DNA of 64,000 nucleotides, taken from the NCBI GenBank assembly GCA_017501255.1, contig JAFVXE010000061.1:186001-250000 (forward strand), given 5' to 3'. Positions 43,268-52,282 of this stretch are shown here, piece after piece. Under the pieces are notes generated by a model. That model did not search any database, had not been told where the DNA came from, and saw only the letters and a program-made list of their open reading frames with translations. The stretch comes from Clostridia bacterium (GTDB lineage Bacteria > Bacillota > Clostridia > Christensenellales > Aristaeellaceae). The position numbers and the translations under genes were made by a program. Within the stretch, counting starts at the first letter, position 1. Each line of letters starts with the position of its first letter.

Positions 43268-43660
43268 ATGACCAAACGGGAAAGGGAACGGGAAGCCGAC
43301 AAAATCCGAAAATTTCTACGCACCGCCATGATCTTTTTCCTGATCGGTATTGGACTGGTGGCGGTTGCCAACATTCTTTGGGGCGATGCGTTTTTGGGGG
43401 ATATGCAGCATTGGCCCTGCCCATGGTTCCTTGCCGGACTGATCGGCGGCACCCTGACCGGCGGCTGGTATGTGGGCGGAAAGGTGATTGCCCAAAAAGC
43501 CGAGGAAAGCACGCAAAAAGCCAGACTGACCGATGCGTATGCCTGCTATATCGCCTTTCTGATCGGCGGCCCAATCATGTTCTTTCCCGTGATCATCAAA
43601 AGAACGTTGCAGCTGCGGAAACTGGAAAACCAGGATGATGAGGATGGCTGGCGGGGGTAG
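43268..43660 (+). CDS. Small membrane protein, unknown function
   Basis: 130 residues from MTKREREREADK, 7 bases after AGAAGGA. Charged N-terminus, then three hydrophobic helices (about 18-38, 55-75 and 95-115) and a charged C-terminus (ENQDDEDGWRG). No family recognised. It follows the GH3 gene after an imperfect terminator. Confidence 0.6.
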   Translation: MTKREREREADKIRKFLRTAMIFFLIGIGLVAVANILWGDAFLGDMQHWPCPWFLAGLIGGTLTGGWYVGGKVIAQKAEESTQKARLTDAYACYIAFLIGGPIMFFPVIIKRTLQLRKLENQDDEDGWRG

Positions 43661-43735
43661 GGATGGTTGTTTTGCCGTCGGGCGTGGATGAGCTATCGCA
43701 TCAAACCATCTGGCTGTAATCCTTCTGTGAATAAC

Positions 43736-43770
43736 AAAAACGCTCAATCCCTCACGGATTAAGCGTTTTC
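43736..43770 (-). terminator. Intrinsic terminator of tRNA-Val
   Basis: Minus strand AAAACGCTTAATCC/GGATTGAGCGTTTT hairpin followed by TTGTT. Confidence 0.8.
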
Positions 43771-43774
43771 TTAT

Positions 43775-43851
43775 TGGTGGGATTAGTAGGGCTCGAACCT
43801 ATGACCTCCACGATGTCAACGTGGCGCTCTAACCAACTGAGCTATAATCCC
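43775..43851 (-). tRNA. tRNA-Val (anticodon GAC)
   Basis: A 77-base cloverleaf on the minus strand. Acceptor GGGATTA/TAATCCC, discriminator A and encoded CCA. D arm AGCTCAGTTGGTTAGAGC. Anticodon stem CCACG/CGTGG around TTGACAT, anticodon GAC. T arm TAGGTTCGAGCCCTA. Flanked by its own promoter and terminator in the 383-base gap 43661-44043. Confidence 0.96.
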
Positions 43852-43879
43852 ATGCCCTCGTTTCCGAGCCAGCTTGATT

Positions 43880-43908
43880 AGTATACATCATTCCCCACAA
43901 AAAAGCAA
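43880..43908 (-). promoter_or_regulatory. Promoter of tRNA-Val
   Basis: Minus strand: -35 TTGCTT (43903-43908), 17-base spacer, -10 TATACT (43880-43885). Confidence 0.7.
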
Positions 43909-43969
43909 TACCCAAACTAAAATATTTTTTCACTTGCCGGAATCACACCCACAACAGACCAACCACCAT

Positions 43970-44015
43970 CCTGTTCCGGCGGCGACAGTTCATAGTATGC
44001 CGCCGCCGGAACAGG
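43970..44015 (-). terminator. Strong hairpin behind the GH43 gene
   Basis: Perfect 14-base GC-rich stem CCTGTTCCGGCGGC (43970-43983 and complement at 44002-44015) with an 18-base loop, no clear T-run. Probable 3' end or RNA-stabilising hairpin of the GH43 transcript. Confidence 0.55.
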
Positions 44016-44043
44016 CCTGTCATAACGGATGTACATCCCTCTT

Positions 44044-45816
44044 TCACAGAACACTCATTTCATACTTTGAAAATACCGCTTCGCCGCCTGCTGCCACTCG
44101 GGACTGTACAAACAAGCCAAAGCGATTGCCGGTGAAATGATCCAGCCGGAAAAACAGCTGATGCGCCTGACCAAGGGGTTGCCAGCCTGCATCCGTCAGA
44201 TAGAAGAACATGGCTTCATCCCGCTGGGGCGAAAAACGCATCTCAGCCCGCAGGCGAAGGGTAGTGGAATCCCATGGCAGCGCCATGCGCCGGACACCAG
44301 ACTGGTCATCATCCGAGTTGCGGGTTTGCACAACGATTTGATAACCATCCGTCTGCTTTTCCAGACCAATGTAACCCCAACAGCTTTGCAAAACACAGAG
44401 GCCAGCCACATCTCCGGCTTGCAGGGCGGAACCATCCAGCGTCACCTCCGCAGCACAGGCCGGCAGCAGGCTGCGCTGGGTAAGGATGTTCTGCACCTGC
44501 GTCAGACAATCCGTCACCTTGCCGGTACGGATGCGAAGCGCGCCTTCGCCCAACTGTACCAGATTCAACTGAGGAATATGGTTCCATTCCCATGGTTCTG
44601 CCAACTGGTTGCTGATAAAATCATCACTACACCAAAGCGGCTTGTAAACATATCCGGGACGGGTGCTCAGATTGCAGATGGTCTGAGGAATGCAGCCGTC
44701 CAGCCCCAACACAGGCCGGTCATTTTCCCAGGCCATGGGCATCAGCACCGGGATACGGCCCACTGCGCCCACATCCTGAAACAGAATGGCAAACCAGCGA
44801 CCATCCGGCGTATCCACAATGCCGCCCTGCGCCACGCCGAAGTCCGTGCGGCCCATGTCATCATCCATGACGATGTCGCCGGTGAATTCACCGGTGAGGC
44901 TGTCGCTCATCAGGCAGGTTTCCACCCGACGCCAGCGATCCTTGCGGGAATGGATCAGGAACAGGTAGTATTTGCCGTTCAGCTTATAGAGGTGTGCGCC
45001 CTCGTAGCCCAAAAACCGGGTTTCGCCAATATCGGCGATCATCCTGTTCAGACCGCCTTCCTTGGGGGCGGTCAGTTCTGCATTCAGCTCAATCAGATGG
45101 ATCTGCGCATTGCCATAGACCAGATACACCCGGTCGTCATCGTCAAACAGCAGGGAACAATCGTGATAAAACCCTTCGATCAGGCCCCTGTGCCAGGGGC
45201 CCTCGATGTGCTCTGACCGGTACAGATAGGTTCTGCGGGTATCGTTGGCAACGAAAATGACATAGAATGTGCCCTTGTGATACCGCAGGGTCGCCGCCCA
45301 CATACCAGCGCCATAGGCATTGCCCTCCTCCAGCCGCTGCCGGGGCGTATCGTCCAGCACATCATAGATGCGGGTACAGTATTCCCAGTGGATCAGATCA
45401 TAGGAGCGGAGAATCACGCCGCCGGGCATGAAGTACATGGTGGTGGAGATCATATAGTAGGTATCCCCCACCCGGATGATGTCCGGATCAGGAAAGTCCA
45501 TGCTTGTTAACGGGTTCTGGCTGATGACCATCGCATCAGCAGGGTGGAATTCCGTTGCCAGCAGCTGACAGCCTTCCTCCGCCTCCCAGTACAGCTCATG
45601 TTCGCCCGTGGCAGCCTCCGTCAGCGGTACAAGCAATGTTCTGGGCTGGTTTGCTTTGGGCAGCGTCCAAACAGAAAACGGAATACCCTGCGGATCATCC
45701 AGCCGAAGAATGACTTTTGCGGTCACCGCTGATGTGAAAATAAGCGTTACGCCGCCCATTTTTTCCTGCCATTGTACCTTTCCGGCAATGCTGTAATTCT
45801 TCTCAGGCATCTTCAT
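44044..45816 (-). CDS. Glycoside hydrolase family 43 (beta-xylosidase/arabinofuranosidase-like)
   Basis: 590 residues. A short N-terminal beta-rich part (about 1-95), a five-bladed GH43 propeller (about 100-385) and a C-terminal concanavalin-like beta-sandwich typical of xylosidase-type GH43. Catalytic acids: Asp near 110 in FPDPDIIRVGDTYYM, the pKa-modulating Asp in FYHDCSLLFDDDDRVYLVYG, and the general-acid Glu in YEGAHLYKLNGKYYLF. No signal peptide, so it acts on imported arabinoxylan oligosaccharides. Own promoter. A partner in substrate for the CE2 esterase and GH3 enzyme in this window. Confidence 0.9.
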   Translation of the reverse strand: MKMPEKNYSIAGKVQWQEKMGGVTLIFTSAVTAKVILRLDDPQGIPFSVWTLPKANQPRTLLVPLTEAATGEHELYWEAEEGCQLLATEFHPADAMVISQNPLTSMDFPDPDIIRVGDTYYMISTTMYFMPGGVILRSYDLIHWEYCTRIYDVLDDTPRQRLEEGNAYGAGMWAATLRYHKGTFYVIFVANDTRRTYLYRSEHIEGPWHRGLIEGFYHDCSLLFDDDDRVYLVYGNAQIHLIELNAELTAPKEGGLNRMIADIGETRFLGYEGAHLYKLNGKYYLFLIHSRKDRWRRVETCLMSDSLTGEFTGDIVMDDDMGRTDFGVAQGGIVDTPDGRWFAILFQDVGAVGRIPVLMPMAWENDRPVLGLDGCIPQTICNLSTRPGYVYKPLWCSDDFISNQLAEPWEWNHIPQLNLVQLGEGALRIRTGKVTDCLTQVQNILTQRSLLPACAAEVTLDGSALQAGDVAGLCVLQSCWGYIGLEKQTDGYQIVVQTRNSDDDQSGVRRMALPWDSTTLRLRAEMRFSPQRDEAMFFYLTDAGWQPLGQAHQLFFRLDHFTGNRFGLFVQSRVAAGGEAVFSKYEMSVL

Positions 45817-45876
45817 ACCCCTTTGCTATGGTTTGAAAACGGTTGTCATATTGAGATTTCCATTCTGTTTGCCTAC

Positions 45877-45905
45877 ACTATATCCCCTGCCATCCGGATT
45901 GTCAA
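45877..45905 (-). promoter_or_regulatory. Promoter of the GH43 gene
   Basis: Minus strand: perfect -35 TTGACA (45900-45905), 17-base spacer, -10 TATAGT (45877-45882). Confidence 0.75.
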
Positions 45906-45916
45906 CCATGGCTGTA

Positions 45917-45945
45917 TTGACGCTTTCTCAGGAACATGATACACT
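45917..45945 (+). promoter_or_regulatory. Promoter of the first DUF368 gene
   Basis: -35 TTGACG (45917-45922), 17-base spacer, -10 TACACT (45940-45945); divergent from the GH43 promoter. Confidence 0.6.
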
Positions 45946-45995
45946 GCTTCAGTAGCTTTATCCCCAATGATTTATATCCGGAAAGGAAATGGACC

Positions 45996-46916
45996 ATGAA
46001 ACTGCTGAATCAAATCCTGCGCGGCGCTGTGATCGGCGTTGCCAACATCATCCCCGGCGTATCCGGCGGCACCATGATGGTCTCCATGGGCATCTATGAT
46101 ACCCTGATTCACTGCATCACCCATCTGTTCAGCGAATTCAAGAAGAGCATCAAAACCCTGCTGCCCTACGGCATCGGCATGGTGATCGGCATTGTGGCGC
46201 TGGCCAGCCTGCTGAGCTATTTGTTTGAAAACCATGCTCTGCCCACTGCCACCACCTTTATCGGCCTCATTCTGGGCGGTCTGGGCCCGATTCTTGCCAA
46301 GGTGGACCGCAAAAAGGTCAACTGGGTAAGCATTCTGATCTTTGTGCTTTTCTTCGCCGCTATTGTGGTCATGTCCCTCACCGGTGAGGTGACCAATCCT
46401 GACAGCCTGAACCTGAGCGTAGGCACCATCCTGCTGTTGGTGGTTATCGGCTGCATCGCTTCCGCTACCATGATTATCCCCGGCGTGTCCGGTTCCATGG
46501 TGCTGATGCTGCTGGGCTTCTATACCCCCATCCTCAATGCTGTCAACAACCTGAAGGATGCTGTGTTTGCCTTTGATTTCGCCGCCATGGTGCAGCCTGC
46601 CCTCACCCTTGTGCCCTTTGGCATCGGCGTGCTGCTGGGCATCTTCGGCGTTGCCAAGCTGATTGAGTGGCTGCTGAGCCGCTTCCCCACCCAGACCTAT
46701 TGCGGCGTGCTGGGGCTGGTGCTATCCTCCCCCATTGCCATCCTGCTGCGCACCGATATGACCGGCGTTACCTGGGGTACCGTTCTGGTAAGCCTTGTGA
46801 CGCTGGCACTGGGCTTTGTGGCTGCCATGCTGCTGGCCAGGGGCAGCGCTGAAGAACCTGCTGTGGAAGCAGCCGGTTCTGTGGTGGAAGAAACCGAAAC
46901 CCAGCCTGAAGAGTAA
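45996..46916 (+). CDS. DUF368 family protein, PopT-type undecaprenyl-phosphate translocase (copy 1)
   Basis: 306 residues from MKLLNQILRG after AAAGGAAA. Eight to ten helices with the family's two inverted-repeat hallmarks: IIPGVSGGTMMVSMGIYD at the start of half 1 and MIIPGVSGSMVLMLLGFY in half 2. DUF368 (PopT) proteins were shown to recycle the C55 lipid carrier across the membrane for wall synthesis. C-terminal acidic tail (EETETQPEE). A second, divergent member lies at 56566-57471. Monocistronic. Confidence 0.88.
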   Translation: MKLLNQILRGAVIGVANIIPGVSGGTMMVSMGIYDTLIHCITHLFSEFKKSIKTLLPYGIGMVIGIVALASLLSYLFENHALPTATTFIGLILGGLGPILAKVDRKKVNWVSILIFVLFFAAIVVMSLTGEVTNPDSLNLSVGTILLLVVIGCIASATMIIPGVSGSMVLMLLGFYTPILNAVNNLKDAVFAFDFAAMVQPALTLVPFGIGVLLGIFGVAKLIEWLLSRFPTQTYCGVLGLVLSSPIAILLRTDMTGVTWGTVLVSLVTLALGFVAAMLLARGSAEEPAVEAAGSVVEETETQPEE

Positions 46917-46935
46917 AAGAATATTGGATTTTTGC

Positions 46936-46969
46936 AACAGCCACGGCCATCAGCGCCGTGGCTGTTTTT
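46936..46969 (+). terminator. Intrinsic terminator
   Basis: AACAGCCACGGC stem with GCCGTGGCTGTT and a following T-run. Confidence 0.88.
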
Positions 46970-47026
46970 GTCATTCATGCCATCGGAAAAAATCATCCGT
47001 AAACCAATTGTTCACGCTTTGTTTTA

Positions 47027-47055
47027 TTGCAATTTTTGCGTTTTCGGGCTATACT
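47027..47055 (+). promoter_or_regulatory. Promoter of the ychF gene group
   Basis: -35 TTGCAA (47027-47032), 17-base spacer, -10 TATACT (47050-47055). Confidence 0.65.
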
Positions 47056-47091
47056 AAAGTGCACATTAGTATGTACTGAGGAAGTGGACAG

Positions 47092-48189
47092 ATGAAACTT
47101 GGTATCGTAGGTCTCCCCAATGTAGGTAAGAGCACGCTTTTCAATGCTATCACCAAAGCTGGCGCACAGGCTGCCAACTATCCTTTCTGCACCATCGAGC
47201 CCAATACGGGCATCGTGCCGGTGCCGGACAGCCGTCTGGATGTGCTGGCCCAGATGTACTCTCCCAAGAAGGTGACCCCTGCCACCGTGGAATTTGTTGA
47301 TATCGCCGGTCTGGTGAAGGGCGCCAGCCGTGGCGAGGGTCTGGGCAACAAGTTCCTTTCCCATATCCGTGAAGTGGATGCCATCGTGCACGTGGTGCGC
47401 TGCTTTGAGGATGAAAACATCATCCATGTGGACGGCTCCATCGACCCTAAGCGGGATATCGAAGTGATCCAGCTGGAGCTGATTCTGGCCGACCTGGAAA
47501 CCGTGCAGAAGCGCACTGATAAAGCCCGTCATCTGCTGCGGGGCGGCGATAAGAAAATGGCGCTGGAAGCCGAAGTGGGCGAGCGCCTGACTGCCCATCT
47601 GGAAGCGGAGAAGCCTGCCCGCACCATGCCCATGACCGATGACGAAAAGGCCATCGTGGACGGCTGGTTCCTGTTGACGGACAAACCCGTGATCTATGCC
47701 GCCAACATTGCCGACAGCGACGTGGGCGAAGGCGAGGATGACCTGCCCTATGTGAAGGCTGTTCGCGAATTGGCTGCCGGTGAAGGCTCGCAGGTGTTCA
47801 TCGTCAGCGCCCAGATCGAAGAAGAAATCGCCCAGATGGATGCGGATGAAAAGGCGGAGTTCCTCACCGAGCTGGGGCTGGGCCAGAGTGGTCTGGATCG
47901 CCTGATTGCTGCCAGTTATGAACTGTTGGGCCTCCAGTCCTTCCTGACCGCCGGTGCCGACGAATGCCGTGCCTGGACCATCACCCGTGGCACCAAGGCA
48001 CCGCAGGCTGCCGGTAAGATCCACACCGACTTCGAGCGTGGTTTCATCCGTGCCGAGGTGGTCTCCTATGATGACCTGACCACCCTGGGCAGCATGAACG
48101 CCTGCAAAGAAAAGGGCCTGGTGCGCAGCGAAGGCAAGGAATATGTGATGCAGGACGGCGATATTGTGCTGTTCCGCTTCAACGTGTAA
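47092..48189 (+). CDS. ychF: Redox-regulated ATPase YchF (OLA1/Obg family)
   Basis: 365 residues, full length. P-loop [15 protein letters not shown] (7-21), switch [24 protein letters not shown], the NxxE-type specificity motif (here in the ANIADSDVG region, giving ATP preference in the family), coiled-coil insert, and the C-terminal TGS domain ending [14 protein letters not shown]. Ribosome-associated ATPase with roles in stress and translation. First gene of a co-directional group; 17 bases to the ATP-grasp gene. Confidence 0.96.
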   Translation: MKLGIVGLPNVGKSTLFNAITKAGAQAANYPFCTIEPNTGIVPVPDSRLDVLAQMYSPKKVTPATVEFVDIAGLVKGASRGEGLGNKFLSHIREVDAIVHVVRCFEDENIIHVDGSIDPKRDIEVIQLELILADLETVQKRTDKARHLLRGGDKKMALEAEVGERLTAHLEAEKPARTMPMTDDEKAIVDGWFLLTDKPVIYAANIADSDVGEGEDDLPYVKAVRELAAGEGSQVFIVSAQIEEEIAQMDADEKAEFLTELGLGQSGLDRLIAASYELLGLQSFLTAGADECRAWTITRGTKAPQAAGKIHTDFERGFIRAEVVSYDDLTTLGSMNACKEKGLVRSEGKEYVMQDGDIVLFRFNV

Positions 48190-48206
48190 AAGGGGATGCT
48201 GGTGTC

Positions 48207-49217
48207 ATGAGCAAACTTTCGTTCTTTTTCAAACGGCTGGTTCGGATGGACTTCAAGGCCATGTGGAAGACCACGGGCATCCTCAAGGAGCGCAGCGGCA
48301 AAAGCCGCCTGTGGCTGCTTTGCGATATGCTCCGCTGCGCCCTCAAGTACAATGCGGGCTATGTGGACTACAAAATCGCTCAGATGTACCGGCTCACCGA
48401 TGCCCAGAAGCAGACCCAGATCACCCGTGGTCTGAGCAATACCATCGTTCGCCGTATGAACGACAAGGCATACTGGTATCTGTTTGATGACAAGGCCACC
48501 TTCAACAACCTGTTCAAGGAGGAAGTGGGCCGTAACTGGATGAAGGTGGATGAAAACACCACCGTGGAAGAGCTGACCGCTTTCCTTGCCGAAAACCGCG
48601 ACCTGATCGCCAAGCCTCTGGAAGGCAGCAGCGGCGTGGGCATTGAGCGTTTCACTGCCGACCACTGGGAAGGCCGGGAAGCCGATTTCCTTAGCGAGCT
48701 TCGTGAAAAGCAGATCGGCATTATCGAGGAACGGGTGATTCAGCATCCGGAAATGATGCGGATGTGCCCCACCTCCGTCAACACCATCCGCATCGCCACT
48801 TTGCTGGGCGATAAAAAGCAGGGCATCGTATACGCTTTCCTGCGCATCGGCAATGGCAACGTGATGGACAATGTGGATCAGGGCGGCATGGCTGCCCGGG
48901 TGGATCTGGAAACCGGAACGCTGCTCACCGTGGGCGCGGACAAGCAGGGCAACACATTCACCCAGCATCCCATCACCGGTACGGATATCATCGGTTTCCA
49001 GGTTCCGTTCTTTGAGGAAGCCAAGGCCATGTGCCTTGCCGCTGCCCAGAAGGTACCCCAGATGCGCTTTGTTGCCTGGGATGTAGCCATCACCGAAAAG
49101 GGCCCCGTGTTCATCGAGGGCAACAGCTTCCCCAGCCACGCAGTGCCCCAGTTTGCCGCCCATTATCCCGACGGCATCGGCATCATGCGGGAGTTCCGGG
49201 AGTTTATCGACATCTGA
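48207..49217 (+). CDS. Sugar-transfer-associated ATP-grasp protein
   Basis: 336 residues. ATP-grasp fold: the Gly-rich loop LIAKPLEGSSGVGIERF, the acidic relay IIEERVIQHPEM, and the metal-binding end FVAWDVAITEKGPVFIEGNSFPSH. This matches the ATP-grasp subfamily often found with glycosyl- or sugar-transfer genes for surface polysaccharides. It ligates a carboxylate to an amine or similar via acyl-phosphate; the substrate is unknown. Adjacent to ychF on the same strand. Confidence 0.85.
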   Translation: MSKLSFFFKRLVRMDFKAMWKTTGILKERSGKSRLWLLCDMLRCALKYNAGYVDYKIAQMYRLTDAQKQTQITRGLSNTIVRRMNDKAYWYLFDDKATFNNLFKEEVGRNWMKVDENTTVEELTAFLAENRDLIAKPLEGSSGVGIERFTADHWEGREADFLSELREKQIGIIEERVIQHPEMMRMCPTSVNTIRIATLLGDKKQGIVYAFLRIGNGNVMDNVDQGGMAARVDLETGTLLTVGADKQGNTFTQHPITGTDIIGFQVPFFEEAKAMCLAAAQKVPQMRFVAWDVAITEKGPVFIEGNSFPSHAVPQFAAHYPDGIGIMREFREFIDI

Positions 49218-49293
49218 TCCTCAGCGGATCCTGTTTTCCGCTTGGAGATAATTTTCCAAAGAAACGGCCATTGGCCAAAGGGGGATACGACCC

Positions 49294-51756
49294 ATGAAAA
49301 AGTGGCTTAGCCTGATTCTGAGCATCTGTCTGATGCTGGCTCCTTTCGCCTCCGTGGAGGCACGGGGCGAAACCTTTACCCTGATGATCTATCTGTGCGG
49401 TACTGACCTGGAATCCCAGGCCGGTATGGCCACTTCCGACCTGACGGAGATGGTCAAGAGCGGCGTGATCAAGAACGGCGATGTGACCATCTATATCCAG
49501 ACCGGCGGTACCTCCCGCTGGCAGACCAGCGGTATTGCCAACCGCAAGGCCGAGCGCTGGACCCTCAGCCAAAGCGGCCTCAAACAGGTGGAATCCCTGG
49601 GCAATGTCAACATGGGTGACGATGAGAGCCTGCAGGATTTCATCGAGTACGGCTTTGACAACTTCCCTGCCGACCGTTATGGCCTCATTATGTGGGATCA
49701 CGGCTCCGGCGCCACCGGCGGTCTGTGCCATGACGAGATTACCAAGGACAGCCTGTATTACCCGGAAATCTACGGTGCGCTGAAAAACGCCACCAAAGGG
49801 ATGCGGGGCAAGCCCTTTGCCTTTATTGGCTTCGATGCCTGTCTAATGGGTTCCTACGAAATGGCGCTGCATCTGACCCCCTTTGCTGACTACATGATTG
49901 CCAGCGAGGAGTTGGAACCCGGTACTGGCTGGGCTTACAACGGCTGGCTGCCCAAGCTGGTGGATAACCCCGGTATCTCTATCGAAACGCTGGGCAAGTA
50001 CATCGTAGACAGCTTTATTTCCTCTGTATCCAGAAACCGCAGTGAATATGCCACCCTTTCTGTGATCGACCTTGGTGAAATGGATTCTCTGGTAGCAGCC
50101 GTGGAAGACATGGCTGTTACTCTGAACAGCCAGCTGGACAAGGATTTCAGCACCATGTCCCGTCTGCGCCAGAATATGCGCTCCTTTGGCCAGATTTCCA
50201 ACGCTGCCTCCGACATGGTGGACTTGACCACCTATGCGGAAGTGTTCTCCCGCTATGATTCCGATGCAGCGGCTGACATCAAGGCAGCCCTCAAGGATGT
50301 GGTGGTCTACTCCAAGTACACCAGCAACCTGAGCGGCGTTACCGGTCTGAGCATTCTGGTTCCCTTCTCCACCCGGTATCAGTCCTCCACCTATATGAAG
50401 CACTACGATACCCAGAACCTGACCCCCAAGCACACTGCTTTTGTGGAGAACTTCCTCAGTCAGGTGGGTTCCGGTTCTTCCGGCGGCGGCTATGGTCTGG
50501 CGGATCTGTTCGGCTTCGGTATGCCCAGCATTTCCTCCCAGAGCGTACAATCCGCTGAAATTGACTGGTTCTCCCAGTACGCAACCGATCAGGACAGCTA
50601 CAGCCAGAGCGCCAACGACCTGTGGGGCAGCCTGTACGGCAGTGGCTATGAAAGCAGCAACGCTTCCGACTTCTCGCTGGATTCCTTCCTGGGGATGCTG
50701 TTTGGCGACACCTCCAGCGGCTACGGCTATGATTCCTCTTACGACTCTTCCTCTTCCAGCCTGTGGGGCGATATGAGCGGCTATTCCGACAGCAGCTTCG
50801 CCACAGATAGCGGCTATGGCAGCGATTTCTTCAGCAGCCTGTTTGGTATGCCTTCCGGTTCTACCAGTTTCATTGATAACTCCTCCAGCAGTTCCTCCGG
50901 TTCTTCTGCCGGCTCTGCGCTGGATTTCTGGGGCCTTTCCGGCACCACCACTGAAGTGGAAGAGGAAGAAGAGGAAACCATCACCGGCACCACCGGTACC
51001 TCCGCCAGCGATTTCTGGGGCATCCTCTCCGGTTCTTCTGATAACACCCAAAACACTCAGAATACCCAAAGCAATCAGGTGACCATTCAGACCAACGAAG
51101 GCGAAGTCACCCTGGACAACCCTTTTGCCGGTACTGACAGCGAATACGCCTACACCCTTGAGCTGACCCCCGAACAGTTGGAAGTACTGGGTAAGGTGGA
51201 AGCCAACCTGATGATGGACATCAGCGATCCCGACTTCGAGTGCTATGTGGAGTTGGGCTATGTGCAGGATGTAATCGTGGACTGGAACCGTGGTAAGATC
51301 TACGGCCTGTTCGACGACACCTGGGCTACGCTGAACGGTCAGATGGTCTGTATGTACGATCAAGTGGCCAATGACCGCTATGTGCGTTCCCTGATTCCCG
51401 TCACCCTCAACGATGAACCCACCTATCTGCTGGTAACCTTCGATGCGGAGAATCCCGACGGTCTGGTGGTTGGCGCCACTGAAGGCTGGACCGAAGACGG
51501 CCTGCCTGCCCGCACCGTTACCGAACTCAAGCGGGGCGATGTGGTCATTCCCCAGTACGAGCTGATTTACTGGGATGCTGACGGCAACCAGCAGGTGGAA
51601 CCCTTCGAAGGCGATCCCATCATCGTGGGCAAGGATTGCACCATCCCCTTCGGTTACGAGCAGGTGGAAGGCGATGTGGATTACGCTTATGGCTTCTGCC
51701 TGACCGATATTTACGGCGACGAAGTATTCACCGAGTTTACGACCCTTTCTTACTGA
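49294..51756 (+). CDS. Clostripain-family (C11) secreted cysteine peptidase with low-complexity middle
   Basis: 820 residues. Signal peptide 1-24. C11 catalytic domain about 28-390, with His136 in IMWDHGSGATGG and Cys183 in FIGFDACLMGSYEMA, both intact. Residues about 395-600 are Ser/Gly/Tyr/Asp-rich and contain about six spaced aromatic-Gly motifs (DLWGSLYG, SFLGMLFG, SLWGDMSG, FFSSLFGM, DFWGLSG, DFWGILSG) and an acidic run. A globular beta-rich domain of about 200 residues ends the protein. Extracellular arginine- or lysine-specific cleavage is typical. No sortase or SLH anchor is seen. Confidence 0.85.
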   Translation: MKKWLSLILSICLMLAPFASVEARGETFTLMIYLCGTDLESQAGMATSDLTEMVKSGVIKNGDVTIYIQTGGTSRWQTSGIANRKAERWTLSQSGLKQVESLGNVNMGDDESLQDFIEYGFDNFPADRYGLIMWDHGSGATGGLCHDEITKDSLYYPEIYGALKNATKGMRGKPFAFIGFDACLMGSYEMALHLTPFADYMIASEELEPGTGWAYNGWLPKLVDNPGISIETLGKYIVDSFISSVSRNRSEYATLSVIDLGEMDSLVAAVEDMAVTLNSQLDKDFSTMSRLRQNMRSFGQISNAASDMVDLTTYAEVFSRYDSDAAADIKAALKDVVVYSKYTSNLSGVTGLSILVPFSTRYQSSTYMKHYDTQNLTPKHTAFVENFLSQVGSGSSGGGYGLADLFGFGMPSISSQSVQSAEIDWFSQYATDQDSYSQSANDLWGSLYGSGYESSNASDFSLDSFLGMLFGDTSSGYGYDSSYDSSSSSLWGDMSGYSDSSFATDSGYGSDFFSSLFGMPSGSTSFIDNSSSSSSGSSAGSALDFWGLSGTTTEVEEEEEETITGTTGTSASDFWGILSGSSDNTQNTQNTQSNQVTIQTNEGEVTLDNPFAGTDSEYAYTLELTPEQLEVLGKVEANLMMDISDPDFECYVELGYVQDVIVDWNRGKIYGLFDDTWATLNGQMVCMYDQVANDRYVRSLIPVTLNDEPTYLLVTFDAENPDGLVVGATEGWTEDGLPARTVTELKRGDVVIPQYELIYWDADGNQQVEPFEGDPIIVGKDCTIPFGYEQVEGDVDYAYGFCLTDIYGDEVFTEFTTLSY

Positions 51757-51791
51757 AGATGAATCAACCAAACCACAGGGAGGCGAAAGCA

Positions 51792-52282
51792 ATGACACTC
51801 TGGGATTCTGTTGTGGATGAAATTTTCTTTGGCGGACGGGAAAAGAAGGCTGCTGAAATGGCCACAGTCGCTGGCGAAGAAGCAGCCCCTGCCGTGGAGG
51901 TTATTCCCGATGTGGAAGATGCGCCGGTTATGGTGGAGGATACGCTCGCTGAAACCGTTGCCGCTCCTGTGGAAGAAACCGAAGCCGTTGCTGCCTCCAA
52001 GCCCATGAGCCTTTGGGATTCTGTTGTGGATGAAATCTTCTTCGGCGGACGGGAGAAGAAGGCTGCTGAAGCGGCTGCTTCCGCTGGCGAAGAAGCCGCC
52101 CCTGCCGTGGAGGCTGTTCCCGATGTGGAGGATGCGTCAGCTTTGGTGGAGGATACGCCCGCTGAACCCGTCGCCGCTCCTGTGGAAGAAGCCGAAGTCG
52201 TTGCTGCCCCCAAGCCCATGAGCCTTTGGGATTCTGTTGTGGATGAAATCTTCTTCGGCGGGCGGGAGAAGAAGGCTGCTGA
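51792..52282 (+). repeat. Three in-frame tandem repeats, 213-base period
   Basis: Copies begin at 51792, 52005 and 52218, each exactly 213 bases (71 codons) apart; the third is truncated and runs into a diverged linker. Near-identity at codon level for the first about 75 bases of each copy suggests recent duplication. Confidence 0.93.

Noticed and set aside
43228..43638. Alternative 136-codon frame over the small membrane protein
   Set aside because: The overlapping frame 43268-43660 has a ribosome site and membrane helices; this frame is Arg/Gly-rich with neither.
49843..51798. 651-codon minus-strand open frame
   Set aside because: Antisense of the C11 peptidase gene; low-complexity translation, no start signal.
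51792..52282. 213-base repeats as an assembly artefact
   Set aside because: Copies differ by many point changes and keep the frame, which fits real duplication better than misassembly; long reads would settle it.
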